From: Trichostrongylus colubriformis
Taxonomy: Eukaryota; Nematoda; Chromadorea; Rhabditida; Trichostrongylidae
Assembly: GCA_963978905.1 (NCBI GenBank)
Contig: OZ022257.1
Location: forward strand, 32,503,274-32,567,273
Direction: 5' to 3'
DNA: 64,000 nt
Shown: in pieces, positions 32,935 to 44,507 of the stretch
Layout: every line of letters begins with the position of its first letter
Position numbering within the stretch: position 1 is the stretch's first letter
Program-made: the position numbers and the translations under genes
Notes under the pieces: generated by a model
Told to the model about the DNA's origin: nothing
Seen by the model: the letters and a program-made list of their open reading frames with translations, nothing else
Database searches by the model: none

Positions 32935-33225
32935 GATTAAGTCTTCGACCCTTGCCAAAAATGCTTTTCTTCAGCAGTTGCCACATGATCCGGTAGGCAT
33001 TTCTTCTAGCTGTTAGGGTTATCCATGCCATAACTGATTGATTTCTATAGAGTAGAGAAGGTCAGACAAGGAGCTCGAAGAAGATTAAGTCTTCGACCCT
33101 TGCCAAAAATGCTTTTCTTCAGCAGTTGCCACATGATCCGGTAGGCATTTCTTCTAACTGTTAGGGTTATCCATGCCATAACTGATTGATTCTATAGAAT
33201 AGAGGTCAGGCAAGGAGCTCGATTT
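32935..33225. repeat. 148-bp tandem duplication with a shared ORF
   Basis: GATTAAGTCTTCGACCCTTG starts at 32935 and again at 33083, and the copies are almost identical for about 140 bp. On the minus strand both encode MAWITLT(V/A)RRNAYRIMWQ followed by LLKKSIFGKGRRLNL. I do not recognise this peptide. It could be a duplicated exon or a retroelement fragment. Confidence 0.8.
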
Positions 33226-33459
33226 GGTTTGAAATTCATGCACGGGGCAACTCGACACCCTGCGAACTAACATCATATTCTTCCCGTGCAACGCTGCTCG
33301 ATTTGCTAAAAACATGCATCGGCCCAGCCACATAAGCTGGAACACAAAATGATCACCTGCTGCTCCCTCGCTGACAACGCAAGCGATAAAGTACCTGCTT
33401 GTCAGTTCGGATCTCGCACCAACTTATGTTACCGTATCATGTGACCGTACTTGTGAAAT

Positions 33460-33560
33460 TCGGGATCCTACCATTGCTGCAACGCGAGCTATGAATTTCG
33501 TGACGAACGGACGAAACAAGAAAAACGCATGTGGATTGACAGACATACTTTAACGGATTT
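33460..33560 (+). repeat. 3' fragment of the composite repeat
   Basis: GGGATCCTACCATTGCTGCAACGCGAGCTATGAATTTCGTGACG matches the 3' module of the composite repeat family in pieces; no tandem units accompany it. Confidence 0.6.
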
Positions 33561-34181
33561 GATAAGACTGCCGGCTATTGGTCGATATATAAACTTCCTG
33601 ATCTGCTCCCATCTATTATGAGAAGGGGCAACGGGAAAGGTACTTATATCTTTCGGTGTGCGCCTTTCTTCAACAGTTCAACAAGTTCTACAAAAAATTT
33701 CATGCATCAAATACCGCTCAGGTCGAATGTTTTATGAATAGATTCTACTCGTAGAATCTTCGCTTTTTGCTGTCTTTTCTATATCAGTATATGAATGTTA
33801 GTTGTTTGATCCCTCTTGTTGTTGCCGCTTTATAGTATCCTTTGTGTCGTTGCCATCATGATAAACTGTTTTGAATATGTTCTATGTACGTTGGGACAAA
33901 CGAATCATTCATACAAAACACCCTTGTACATGTAAATATGTACGAAAACAACTGCAAGCAACTTATTGATATGATTTTACGAGAGAGAGTTACGAATTGT
34001 GCCTACGAGAGAGAGTAGGAGCTCCTAATCGAGTTGCTCGAGCTGGACTAGCATCTTTCCGATTGTCTCTGTCGCAAAGTATGGGAGTCTCACGGACTCT
34101 TCTACATCGGGGTTTCGCAACAACACTTTGTTTCTTTTAATGAGAGTTTCAATGAAAAGGTGGCAGGCAATTACACAAGGG

Positions 34182-34187
34182 TTTAAT
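34182..34187 (-). promoter_or_regulatory. Candidate polyadenylation signal of GPHR
   Basis: ATTAAA on the minus strand, about 58 bases downstream of the GPHR stop; a second ATTAAA is at 34141-34136. Position is plausible, but there is no transcript evidence. Confidence 0.35.
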
Positions 34188-34244
34188 CAGTAAGTATATC
34201 ACAGATCTCAACAACTCGAAAACAAACACAAGGAAAAAACGGAA

Positions 34245-34380
34245 TCAATGAACAGGAACTTGCTTATGAGCTAAATACAAAAACACTATACTTGACAAAG
34301 CAGAGATCAAAAATATGACATCGAACCATCGATGATAGAAGTTAAACTGGAGATCTCCCAACACTTCCGTTATGATTTTC
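34245..34380 (-). CDS. gphr: GPHR last exon with stop codon
   Basis: The exon starts with the G completing Arg, then [20 protein letters not shown] and [20 protein letters not shown], ending VPVH and TGA (34247-34245). The acceptor is TTTATTTTAAG. A candidate ATTAAA polyadenylation signal lies 58 bases past the stop (34187-34182). Confidence 0.95.
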
Positions 34381-37300
34381 CTTAAAATAAAATTGCAGTA
34401 TTCACTCGAAGCGACTCGTCGAGGGCCATACAGTGTCTCAAAACTTTCAAGTGAAGGAAGGAAGGGCTGCAAATTGTTGGTGGTTTTCTCCATTGTCAAA
34501 GAATGGATGGGATTAACCAATTCAGCAGAAGTACTTCCAGTGATCGCAGATCTCAAATTTTGGCTACCTCGCGACAACTGAAGTAGTCCACTTCGCAACG
34601 CGAGAGGTTGGATGGGTTAAGTGGCAAGGCTGCCCATTGCAGCACGACGGTTCAGCATTAAGGCGGCACCATCACCAAAACCTCGACGAAACAGCAAACC
34701 ACATCCACGCGTGGTTGATATCATGGTGTACGAAAAATTTTGCGAAGATTCAGTCGGTTAATCAAACAGAAAATACTACAATAAAAACGTAAGATGTCAA
34801 ACCAAGATAGTGCCACTCCCTAGCCACGACATCTCCTCACCGATTGCATAAGACGCCTACGTATTTTTTACATAGAGACGAGGAGCATGATTCGATTCTT
34901 CCATCTACTGCGCGCTTACCTCTCACATGATTATTAATTCTTCCACTTTAGTGTAAGCCTGCAGACTTCAAAAAGCACGGCAGTCGTGAGGGCTGGAGTC
35001 AGATGAATCTAGAGGGGAGGGTAGCCCGGTGATGCCATGTCTCTCCACCTTAACCCACGTCGTCATCGCGTGGTGTGGTCGAGCACTGCCCATCACAATC
35101 AGAAACTTTCTCCGTAACTTGTGTGAAATAGGTACTGGGGACGACATCCCTCGCAGTAGTTCGCAGAATACCAATGCAAACATAACAGCACCCTCGGGTA
35201 AGATTCATATATAGTTCTATAGTACATACACCCAGGTGGAGTTTTAAGAACGAGATCATCTCTCTCTTGACAGGTGCCTTGTTTTGGAACAAACTGTGGC
35301 TTCTAGTCCACTGAGAGCCACCCCAATTTACTCTATGGATTTTCATATTATATCCACTTCTTGTCCTGAGCGATGATGAAATTTGCCCATGTCGTCGATT
35401 GACGTCGAAAAGGCCTTGACACACATCAATTCGCATTCGACGCTCGTGTTCGGTTACAAAGTCAGAGTAACTCCAGTCAAAGCGCACGAAGGCGACTTCT
35501 GCGTAGAATGTTGTGAGTGGTGAGAAGGGGAATACAAGACGTTTCTTCCATTTCTCTCAGACTTCGAGATGAATTCTTTCGCGTGGAAGCTAGAACGATG
35601 TCGGTGTTGGAAGAACATAGACCTGGGTTCAGAGGAGTTTCGTTGAGGCAAATCTCTTCTGTAGAAAGGCGAACGCATCGCCCAAAGTACGTGACAAGAG
35701 AGGACACACTGCTGCCTATAGGAGACGTAACTCATCCAGTGTCTAAGTGTCGGAGCGGGTGGATGCGTCGAGTCGGTCGCACATCACTTGGTCGGCGATA
35801 CTGTGCTCTACTTAGCAGAAAAACCACCTTTCAACGACCAAATTATCGCAGGATTCCCTCGTATGAGAATAAGCCATGGTTAGAGGAATCGTCCCGGAAA
35901 ATGAGTTTTTGTGTTACCCATATGTTTATGTTGTATTTGCCTAATGTTGGCCTCATGCAAAATTTCACGCGAAAAATGTGAATCTGGCTGAGATACAGCA
36001 CCAAAGTGCGGTCCAGGTGGGCGGGGCCTCCGTGTAAAAGCCTCGTCCCGTCGTCCGCCGTGGTCGGAGACGCACTGTAGGAGCAGAGGGTTACGTAAAC
36101 AGTCCCACTCTCCGTTCCCAACGGCGGCGGACGACGGGACGAGGCTTTTACACGGAGGCCCCGCCCACCTGGACCGCACTTTGTGGTGCTGTATCTCAGC
36201 CAGATTCACATTTTTTCACGTGAAATTTTGCATGAGGCCAACATTAGGCAAATACAACATAAATATATGGGTGACACAAAAACTCATTTTCCGTGGACGA
36301 TTCCTTTAAAGAGCAAATCCGCCAAGCAAGCAGTGAACTGATTCCAGAATGAAAAGAACAAGCAAACTCACCTGAATTGATGCGGCATATTCATTCGTAT
36401 CAACAGCACACTTGAAACAAAATACATACCCTAAATAGTTGGTTATTTAGAGGAAAAATTCACACAAGAGGGAAGCTCCAGATTTCACTCAAAACACAAG
36501 TAATAAACATGAAATTATCAGTCAGAATACTACAAATTTTCTGCTGGGCAATAAACGTGGGTAAAAATGATGAGGAAGCAGCTTTCCCACACCTTCCATT
36601 GGATGTAATCTCTCTCCTGTAAGTGCCTCTTCCCTATAAGCGAACAAAGGACGATTAAACACACTCTGTGTTATCCTATCTTGCAATATACTCGGCCCTT
36701 TGATGGGTTATTCGTTTGCCTGTTTCTGTTTCTCCATTTCCCTGTCTATTGTCTGTATGTCTGTCCTTCTATTTGTCTGTCAATTCAGAAAGGGCCGACG
36801 AATGAGATCAAAGTGTTTAGCCGCCTGTAGCGAATCGGGGCAGCAAGACTTTACCTCCACCTATAGTCAAGAAGGAGGGTCGTAGAACATGGGTCGACGC
36901 TATTAGATGAATATAAAGAGTGAGTCAAATACTGCGCTCAGAATACACGATTCCAAACGGAGATCATGTTCGAGGTGCATTCCAAAAACCCAGTTACCAA
37001 GCGTGCCTCTTTAATTGCTATATAATAAAGGAGTAAAGCCGGAGTAAGTGCAGTGGAAAGCAGTGAGCTGAAGCGCCTTCTGAATGAAGCGTCGGGGTGG
37101 ACAGGCTACGTGTTGTCCGGAAAAAAGTACATTGAATGGACTTCCCAACAACTGTTTAGGTGGAATTTCATGTATGTAGATAGCGAAACGGTTCGGATTA
37201 GGTTACACTGAATGGCGCTCAACGCCGGATTTTCGTGCTTCACTGGGTAATGATCTGCTCTGCATGCGAGGTTTTCAAACAACTATTTCGCGATGCAGAG

Positions 37301-40300
37301 TTATAGACATTTCACAAAAAGTAATTTTTCGAGCCAGATTTGTAGTAGGTCGTTCTTTAACAAACAACACTGCGATGTGACCTTCAAAACTTTCACATTA
37401 CGGCCATTCACAATTCCCTCTTGAGGCCGAGTGGCTGAGAGTGAAGACTCACCTCTGCATGCTTAAAGGCACATTCCAGGATTAGGGGAACATTGCAGTA
37501 CTTTCACATGACCTAATAGTTTCCCAAACGGGCAGGGAGGCTGTGCACATATCGAAGCGCGATGATGAGTCATCGCAGCGCGCGGAGCTCTCGAAGCCAG
37601 CTCGGCCGCACCCTGGAGCTCGGGCGCGCCCATTCCAGACGTGATTGCTGGCAATGACGGTGGTAATGATGGCAACAACGTGGCAAATGAGGCCTACGAT
37701 TTGTGTGATAATATAAGATAAGGAAAAGATGCCAGTGATAAAGGAGACATTGACATGAGAAAACAGGTGATACCCTAATACCAGCCAGCGCGAACTGATT
37801 CGAAGGCTCGTTTTCACGCGGTAATCTCGTCTAAGCCCAGATGACAGGAGGTCTTATTTTTGCCCTTTTCAAAGACTTTTTTCGGATTTTTCTTAGTCGG
37901 CGTATTCCTCAGCATCTCGGATTTCATGGCTTAGCGCTTTAACCCACTCAGGGTAGTCCTGGAATGTGCCTTTAAGATCACCGAATCGCCGAGGCACAAA
38001 CTATGCATCGCTGGAAACTCAAATATGGTGACGTTACCAACGTCAAGTCCATGTTTGACAGAAGGGCTGATTTTGGAACCCAGTCACAACAACATGTCTC
38101 AAGTCGCAATGAGTCACTGATGAACCTAGGACGTCATCCTCGTATGACCCCTGCGTGGTGACCCTGCATTCTAGGGTCACCATGAGAGGGCCACCGAGAG
38201 GAAAACGACTTCGGCGAAAAATTCACATCGAAATGGGCTTCTAAATGCGCTATCACTAACCGAAAAGTCCACGAAGGTTGCTGAGCTCAGCGTAAGAGAA
38301 TCCATGTCCTACGTATACAGAAAGGCTAGAAGGAAGCTAAGGCAAGCGAGATCAAAAATGTTGTCAAACTCTTCCACAATGAAGGAGACACCAAACGGAG
38401 CGACGTAGCCATAGCATGAGCAGACTCCCAAAGTGGATGGATCAACGAACAAACCATGGCCGTGGAGACAGAGATGAAATGAGGGGTACTGGATCATAAT
38501 ACTTCTTACGCAGCATGAGATGGCGAAAGTCCGAAGTCAAATAAAAAAGGAGTTCCATCTCTGCCTCGATGAGACCATCAGGTCAGTTCTGCAAAGACGA
38601 ATACCGCACCGTGGCATGCTACTCAAACGCTCCGGCACAGACAGAGGAGGAATAGAGAAAGGACACGAGGGCAGGGAGGTAGGACAAGGAATGCTGAGGG
38701 AGCACATGACATGGCTACAGCCCTAACCATCTGTACATCATCCGCGAAAAAGGAAGCATAGGAGATGATATACAGCAGCTGAGGAGGAAAAACGGATACA
38801 AGAAAACCTTTTCTAAAAGTGAAAGGGACATCAAGTTATTGCTGGGTGAGGGAATCTTCTGCCCAGCACAAGACACCTTTAGGACATTGCCATGAAGCTT
38901 TCTGTTGAAACAAAGGTAAGAACTAAGCGAAGGATGCAATGGTGGAAGCCACACAGAGTAGAGAAGGATGATTCGGAAGGAAGGTAGAGAAGCTGACCTT
39001 CCAGTTCTTTGTGATTAGGTTAAGGGACCTGGAATAACTCGAGATTGCTTCAGAGGAGATAAAGTAGCGTGGTTTTGGAACGGGGAGCTTAAGTGATGGT
39101 GAAACGGAAGAAGGAGACATATGAAGGGAGGCGGAAAACAGGTATACCAGAGGACCTCGCTGTTCATATACAGTAGCGCTCAAAAGTCTTCGGCGAAATG
39201 GTCTTTCAATTGGGTTTTTCATATGCAACTTTTTTGCAACTGCACCGATCTAAGGGAAGTTTTAGTATGTTGTACTTGGAGACACATCATACTTAATATA
39301 CTATTTTGGCGATCAACGGTGTATGTTACGTGGTTATATGAAATTTTTTGTTTTTGAAGTGCCATCGCTATGCTGTCCAGCTGTGCCGCTGTCATCGAAA
39401 GTCGTGGTCTCTCTACAGAATATTAATGTTCTCTGAGGCTTGCTCGTTTTGTTTTTGTAAAGAAAGCCGTTTTTCTTGACCAAGTCTTCTACTTTTTTTG
39501 GGTGGTCTTGTAGTAAATTCGTGTAAAAAGTCATGAAAAGTGTGAAGCGGCACTCATGTAGAAGGAAATGTTGGCAATAGGTTAAGGCACCTCATATTAA
39601 AATATTGTCAAATTCGGTCAAGTAGGAAAAAAGTTATGACAAAAAAGTTTTGGCCGAAGACTTTTGAGCGCTACTGTACGTATAGCCATGGCAAAAGCAA
39701 GAAATGGATACGCAAAGTCAGACAGTACGCAGTCGGAAAAGATTGCCATCAGGCCCACCAAAGCCCAACATCAAGCCATCCAAGAGGTCAGGATGGTGCA
39801 AACCGTGAAAAACAGCGGCGGTGGCAGCTCTGAGGAAGTCAGCCGAGGCGGGAAGGAGTTGGCAGCTATACCTCAATGGGCTTCTAAACGAAAAACGGAA
39901 AAATGGGCTTTCGAAACGAAAGCTCAAACAGGGAGGCTACGGCGGCTCTTTCAGGCGATTGGTTGGAGAAATCCGTCGCAGAGAGTATGAAGATTGGGAA
40001 GACGGTAGGATCAGGTGGAGACCAATACATGCATGAAGAACACTGAAACAACACGGGACAGAGTTGCTTACTCGATTCCTCAAAACCGTCGCCGCTAAAG
40101 GAAATCCAGGAGGGGAGGAAGACCAGTACCATCGTCGCTATTTCGAAGCAGAAGGGAGATGCAATGGAATGCCTCACCTTCCCACGGGACCAAGTTGACA
40201 GCGTACACCATGAAGGGTATATGTATAGAAGGCTAATCGATTTGAGGCTGGGGAACTCATTTCTATCTTCCATTATCAATTCGGGTTCATGTCTGGATGA

Positions 40301-43300
40301 TCCACAACCATAGCCATCTCTATCGCCAGATGATGTAGAACTGTTAAGAAAAGCGGCAATCATGCTACTTAGCATTCCTCGACCTCGAAAAGGCCTCATA
40401 CCGATTTCAGGCATGTGTTGAGGGACTCTATGAACCCGGAAGTCTAATCGCCCTCATAAGGAAGTGTACGATGGAGCTTAGACAACTGCACGCATTACGC
40501 ACGGAATAGATATCACGGTGTGGATACATCGAGAATCGGCCTTTAGTTCGTTCTTCTTCCTCCCCACTTTGGACGTGATGGTGAAAGATCTCATGAAGGG
40601 TTCACTGAAGACGCAGATGACATCGCTCTAGTAGCGGAGGATAGAGAAGTGCTTCAAGCGAAAGTACAGATATGGCAGAGACTGAACTCCGACGTCAAGA
40701 AGACCAAATTTATGAGCTTCGAAGAACGCCCAGAACCAATATTGGACTGCAATGGGGAGACCATCAAAAAGGTGGAAGTCTTTCGGTGACTCGAGAGTGA
40801 TCTAGTGGTTGAAGCTACGGTGGACCAGGTAGTGGAGGCCCGGAGATAACGCGGCATAGATTGAATGGATTGAGTTCACCGAAATCCTGGTGGCACGGCC
40901 CACAACACTGTATGGGAACAAATGCTGACCCATAACAAGGAGCGTGAAATGCAGTTACACGCGGCTGAAGTGATGTTATCAATATGGGCATGCGGCTGGA
41001 CGCGACTAAACAGGGTCAATAACGAATTTGAAAGCGATCATGCAGACGACTGCCGCACAGCCGAAACTGAGGGATTAGCGGCTGCAATAGTATAGACACA
41101 GACCGGAGAACCACGCCACAAGAAAAGCACTGAAATTCGAAGCACAGAAAAGCGACCACGTGGAAACCTGCAGAAGATGAGGATGGACGTCATCAAGAAT
41201 CAAGAGAGACCTCTTCGAAGCGAAGGCCATAGTGGAGCATGGCTTATATAGAAACAAACAGCGGAGTGTGATAAGAACGCGGATCGTGGGACGGTGTGGG
41301 ACTAGCACTAGGGCGAGCTTAACATGGCCATTCTTCTCGAACGCTCGCGCCTCTGGGTAATTTCGGGACTGCTGTCGTGATCAGCGTATGGAGTAATTCT
41401 TGGAATTCGAAACTGGATTTGAAGGAAATATTAGGTTGTCCGAAAAGTAGTGAGACAAATGTCGTAGTACAGTGATTCGTCAGTAACTTTCTTACAAAAC
41501 AATATCATTTACCATAATATCCGCCATTGTGTTGTTTCACATATTGCCATCTTTGCGGTAGAGATCTGATTCCACTATCCTGATTGGTGAATTTTTTTTC
41601 CAGTAAAAGAGGATTGAAGAGAACGAAATACGTGGAAGTCTGTTGGGGCGAGATCTGGTGAGTACGGTGGATGGGGTACAAGTTCGACCTCCAGCTCTTT
41701 TAGCTCATTCTGAGTCCTTTTCGACGTGTGTGGCCTGGCGTTATCCATGAGGAGTAGGATTTTGCCTCTCCCACGACGGCGACTTCGCAAAATTTCAGCT
41801 ACTTTTTCAAGTTGAATACAGAATCTTTCAGAGTCGACCATGGACCCAGTTGGAACCAGTTCCCAAAACACCGGGCCTTTAATATCCCACCAAAGTGGGA
41901 GAAAGTCCTTCTCGTCATGATCGGGGTGTTTCGGCTGCAGTTTCTGGAGCTCGTCGAAGTTGACCCAATGTTTTCGGCGCACCGTGTTATCGTAGACACA
42001 ACACTTCTCATCCATGGTAACGATGGAGTCGGGCCAAGAAAGCGTGCGATGACGGCTGAGCAGAGAAGTGCACACTTCAACACGCTTCTTCTTGTCGCGA
42101 ACGCTGAGAGCGTGCGGAAGAATTCGAGGCAGTTTTGCCACTTTACCTGACGCACGAAGAAAATCGTGTACTGTGGATTTAGGAGCGCTCGAGCAGGCTG
42201 CAAGCTAGCGCACTGTAATGTCAGGTCGTTCCTCACAGATAGCAAGTATACGCTGCTTCTTTCGGTGGACGTCCTGAACGACTACAGTCTTCAAGGGATT
42301 TCTCTCCTTCGTCGAACTTGCCGTACCATCTGAAGCACGTCGCGCGAGAAGGTGCTTGATCCTTCACTTTTTCCAGCAAAAGCCGATGGGCCTCATCCGC
42401 GGATTTTGCCGGAACGGTAGTGTAGAAGGAGAGCTGCCCTGTATAGCGTTTTTTCTCATCCATCTCTGACACGTTTGTGATAGATGAAGACAGCATAGAC
42501 CATATGCCCATGTGGCGTATACAGTAGCGCTCAAAAGTCTTCGGCGAAATGGTCTTTCACTTGAGGTTTTTCACTTGTAACTCTTTTGCAACTGCACCGA
42601 TCTAAGAGAAATTTTAGTATGTTGTACTTGGATACACTGCATACTTAATATACTATTTTGGCGCTCAACGGTATAGGTTACGCAGTTGTATGAAATTTTT
42701 TGTTTTTGGAGTGCCATCGCTATACCGTCCCGCTGTGCCGCTGTCATCAAAAGTCGTGGTCTTTCTACAATATATTAATGTTCTCTGAGGCTTGCTCGTT
42801 TTGTTTTTGTAAAGAAAGCCGTTCCCCTTGACCAAGCCTCTTACTTTTTTTGGGTGGTCTTGTAGTAAATTCTTGTAAAAAAACATGAAAAGTGTCAAGC
42901 GGCACTCAAGTAGAAGGAAATGTTGATAATAGGTTCAGGCATCACATATTAAAATTTTGTCGAAACTGGTCAAGTAGAAAAAAAGTTATGACAAAATAGT
43001 TTTGGCCGATGACTTTTGAGCGCTACTGTATGTACGGGTCTTAAAACACTAAATCCCAGTTCTGTCCTCTCACGACTTTGACGTCCAAAGATACTTACTG
43101 TTATGTCTCACCACTGCATTTGTCCCATTACTTTCCGGACAACCTAATAGAATAACGAACAGGATTTCTTATAAAAAATTCTCACCATTATCTGAGCCAA
43201 TAACAAGACAATAATGTTCGACGATTTCGAGCTCGAAATTGCTAGGAAGAACTTCGTTAGTGTAATCAGCAATCCTCTTATGGATGTGACTGCTATGACA

Positions 43301-43847
43301 CCAACTAGAAGAAATGAGATGTGCTGAGACCAAAAACGTACCTGAAAGGGGTATGAGAGGGTTGTGTTGGAACATCAAATGAAACCGATGGCGCTCTGAA
43401 CTGTAAGTAACGAGATCTAATCAGACCAATGTGCACTACCGAAAGCGTATCCAAAAAAAAACAAAAGGGCTTGTTATTATAATTATTGAATTGCTGTCAT
43501 ATTAAGACCTGATTTCTTCTTCTAAGCTTATGCATATGAGGCCAATACAGGCGTGCAGTACTCCAACATAGAATTAAGCAAGCGTCAGCTACTCGATTAC
43601 TCGTGGAAGTGCCACTTTGCTCAGAATACTTGGAAATGACTCCTTTGAAAAAACTAACATCAAGATCGAATCCCATCCAAATCACACCAATTTCGATTCC
43701 TTTCGTGACAGGGTCCACCTTTCCCACACGATCGAATACAATGTTAACTGTGCAGATGAATATCTTCCATATACAATAGACTGAGAAGAAGTGTCCTAAC
43801 ACATTGAAATATTTTCCCATCCAGGTTTTGCTGTACTCGATTCGTTC
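34245..43847 (-). CDS. gphr: Golgi pH regulator (GPHR/GPR89), last four exons
   Basis: GPHR is a multi-pass membrane protein of the Golgi/ER needed for normal lumenal pH, thought to act as an anion channel. Four exons were found in order: 43847-43659, 43341-43186, 36430-36372 and 34380-34245. They give about 178 residues aligning without gap to the C-terminal third of animal GPHR, including the stop codon. Diagnostic stretches are [66 protein letters not shown] and [20 protein letters not shown]. Splice sites are GT-AG with matching phases. Three hydrophobic stretches are visible in this part. The upstream exons were not found above 43850. The intron of 6.75 kb holds MITEs, an RTE relic and a mariner. 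Confidence 0.95.
34400..35880. other. GPHR last intron, no further feature
   Basis: A plus-strand ORF at 35517-35981 is open but has no recognisable product and overlaps the foldback MITE; otherwise nothing is seen. Confidence 0.4.
35884..36305. mobile_element. Foldback MITE, about 180-bp near-identical arms, in GPHR intron
   Basis: AGGAATCGTCCCGGAAAATG at 35884 is mirrored at 36305. The arms run to about 36060 and from about 36120, share CTGAGATACAGCACCA and GGTGGGCGGGGCCTCCGTG, and enclose a loop of about 60 bases. Only a few mismatches and short indels separate them. The transcript of the GPHR intron would form a long hairpin here. Confidence 0.85.
36372..36430 (-). CDS. gphr: GPHR small exon ([10 protein letters not shown])
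   Basis: 59 bases encoding [19 protein letters not shown] plus the first two bases of an Arg codon completed by the last exon (AG/G). The acceptor is CTATTTAG and the donor CAG/GTGAGT. It is too short to stand out as an ORF but fits the family exactly. Confidence 0.93.
36435..37462. other. GPHR intron, no feature seen
   Basis: No repeat or coding signal recognised. Confidence 0.4.
37467..37971. mobile_element. TTAA-flanked MITE (piggyBac-like), copy 1
   Basis: TTAA lies directly outside both ends (37463-37466 and 37972-37975). The terminal inverted repeat is AGGCACATTCCAGGA with its complement TCCTGGAATGTGCCT. The interior is partly GC-rich and non-coding. TTAA targets are typical of piggyBac elements, so assignment rests on that alone. 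Confidence 0.7.
37976..39168 (+). other. Possible 5' part of RTE relic, weak
   Basis: Open but unrecognised frames lie on both strands. Their position upstream of the reverse-transcriptase relic suggests decayed retrotransposon sequence. No endonuclease motif was identified. Confidence 0.3.
39171..39676 (+). mobile_element. Tc1-like MITE, copy 2
   Basis: 506 bp with perfect ends CAGTAGCGCTCAAAAGT and ACTTTTGAGCGCTACTG, flanked by TA on both sides. It shares most of its sequence with 42522-43028. A minus-strand frame ([20 protein letters not shown]) is kept in both copies but resembles no known protein that I can name. Confidence 0.9.
40030..41310 (+). pseudogene. RTE-type non-LTR retrotransposon, reverse transcriptase relic
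   Basis: Plus-strand pieces in shifting frames give [14 protein letters not shown] and [11 protein letters not shown] (RT fingers), [14 protein letters not shown] (the FLDLEKAFD motif, about 40375), [15 protein letters not shown] (the catalytic FADD/YADD box, about 40612) and KKTKFMSF. They continue with [20 protein letters not shown] (about 40955) and [16 protein letters not shown] near the C-terminus. All follow the order of RTE-superfamily polymerases. Stops and frameshifts make it inactive. It lies inside the GPHR intron, opposite in direction to the gene. Confidence 0.8.
41510..42490 (-). pseudogene. Mariner transposase, nearly full length but frameshifted
   Basis: The N-terminal helix-turn-helix part is at 42490-42240 ([40 protein letters not shown]). 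After a frameshift and a stop, the catalytic part follows ([63 protein letters not shown]). The three Asp of the D,D34D triad are present: MDEK, MDNA and APTD, with 34 residues between the last two. The frame stops at 41575 after [10 protein letters not shown]. Another frame then gives [20 protein letters not shown], the normal tail, so a small deletion shifted it. Confidence 0.9.
42522..43028 (+). mobile_element. Tc1-like MITE, copy 3, inside the mariner
   Basis: 507 bp with the same ends as copy 2, flanked by TA (42520-42521 and 43029-43030). It lies between the mariner 5' terminus and the transposase start, so it inserted after the mariner. Confidence 0.93.
43186..43341 (-). CDS. gphr: GPHR exon ([10 protein letters not shown] to QIM)
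   Basis: 52 codons in phase 0, after CCTTTCAG and before ATG/GTGAGA. It encodes [20 protein letters not shown], then [20 protein letters not shown] and [11 protein letters not shown], two membrane-spanning stretches. It lies only about 40 bp from the right end of the neighbouring mariner. Confidence 0.95.
43659..43847 (-). CDS. gphr: GPHR exon (ERIEYSKT to DLD)
   Basis: 63 codons in phase 0. It starts after CTTTCTAG with ERIEYSKTW and ends at GAT before the donor GTTAGT. It contains [18 protein letters not shown] and [16 protein letters not shown], the most conserved block of the family. Confidence 0.95.
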
Positions 43848-43849
43848 CT

Positions 43850-44500
43850 AGAAAGAGATACAATCAGACAAGAACCTTTTAAAATTTCTGTCATAAAAAC
43901 ACTGGACATTTAGGAGAGCAGTAGCCTCGTTGTAAATTGCACAGCAACCAACAAGCAAGGACTTTCGAGTCGTGGTGCGCTTTTCAAAAGGGCCTCTTGT
44001 ATTCTAGGAGAAACGTGCACGAAACATGCAATTGACGCTCATTTTCGCTGAGCGACCCCATGAATTCCAAAAAGTAGTTGATGGTTTGATCCCCACTGAG
44101 AAGAGGTTTGTGCAGATTGTGAATTTTTGGTTTAGAACTTGTGAGCACTTGAATAAGAAAACAAGGTAAAATGGTACCTTTAGCACGTCAGGCTACCCTT
44201 AACTGCTTGTTTTCAGCAAACTTTATGACACATTTTCCAGGCCTGTCAGTGCTCATAGTGTGCGAGCGTGGCACTTTCATGCAGAGCGGGCACGACACTC
44301 GCACTATCGAAATACCTCCGAGGACAAATTTTCAGCCTACTAGATGTTTTGACCCACATTACAGAATTTGGGCTACGCATCTGTTTATACGTTCCAGAGC
44401 AAAGGAGAAAAAGCCGGTTTGACTTTTCAGAAATTACTGAGTACTGCTCTTCTTTGATGCTTGATTAACGGAGTTACAGCGATTCACATGTACGCTAGCT
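43850..44500. other. No feature recognised upstream of GPHR exon
   Basis: The upstream GPHR exon was looked for here and not found. Nothing else recognised. Confidence 0.4.
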
Positions 44501-44507
44501 TATATTT

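Larger units (their letters stand above)
41431..43147 (-). mobile_element. Mariner element carrying a Tc1-like MITE
   Basis: The ends are inverted repeats TTAGGTTGTCCGAAAAGTAG (41431) and its complement (ending 43147), both flanked by TA. Subtracting the 507-bp MITE and its TA leaves about 1208 bp, a normal mariner size. It lies within the GPHR intron, about 40 bp from an exon. Confidence 0.92.

Noticed and set aside
38923..39228. Minus-strand ORF of 101 codons as a gene
   Set aside because: It overlaps probable retrotransposon sequence and the start of the Tc1-like MITE and has no recognisable product.
41575..42141. 188-codon ORF as a functional host gene
   Set aside because: It is the catalytic part of a mariner transposase bounded by TA-flanked inverted repeats, with the N-terminus in another frame.
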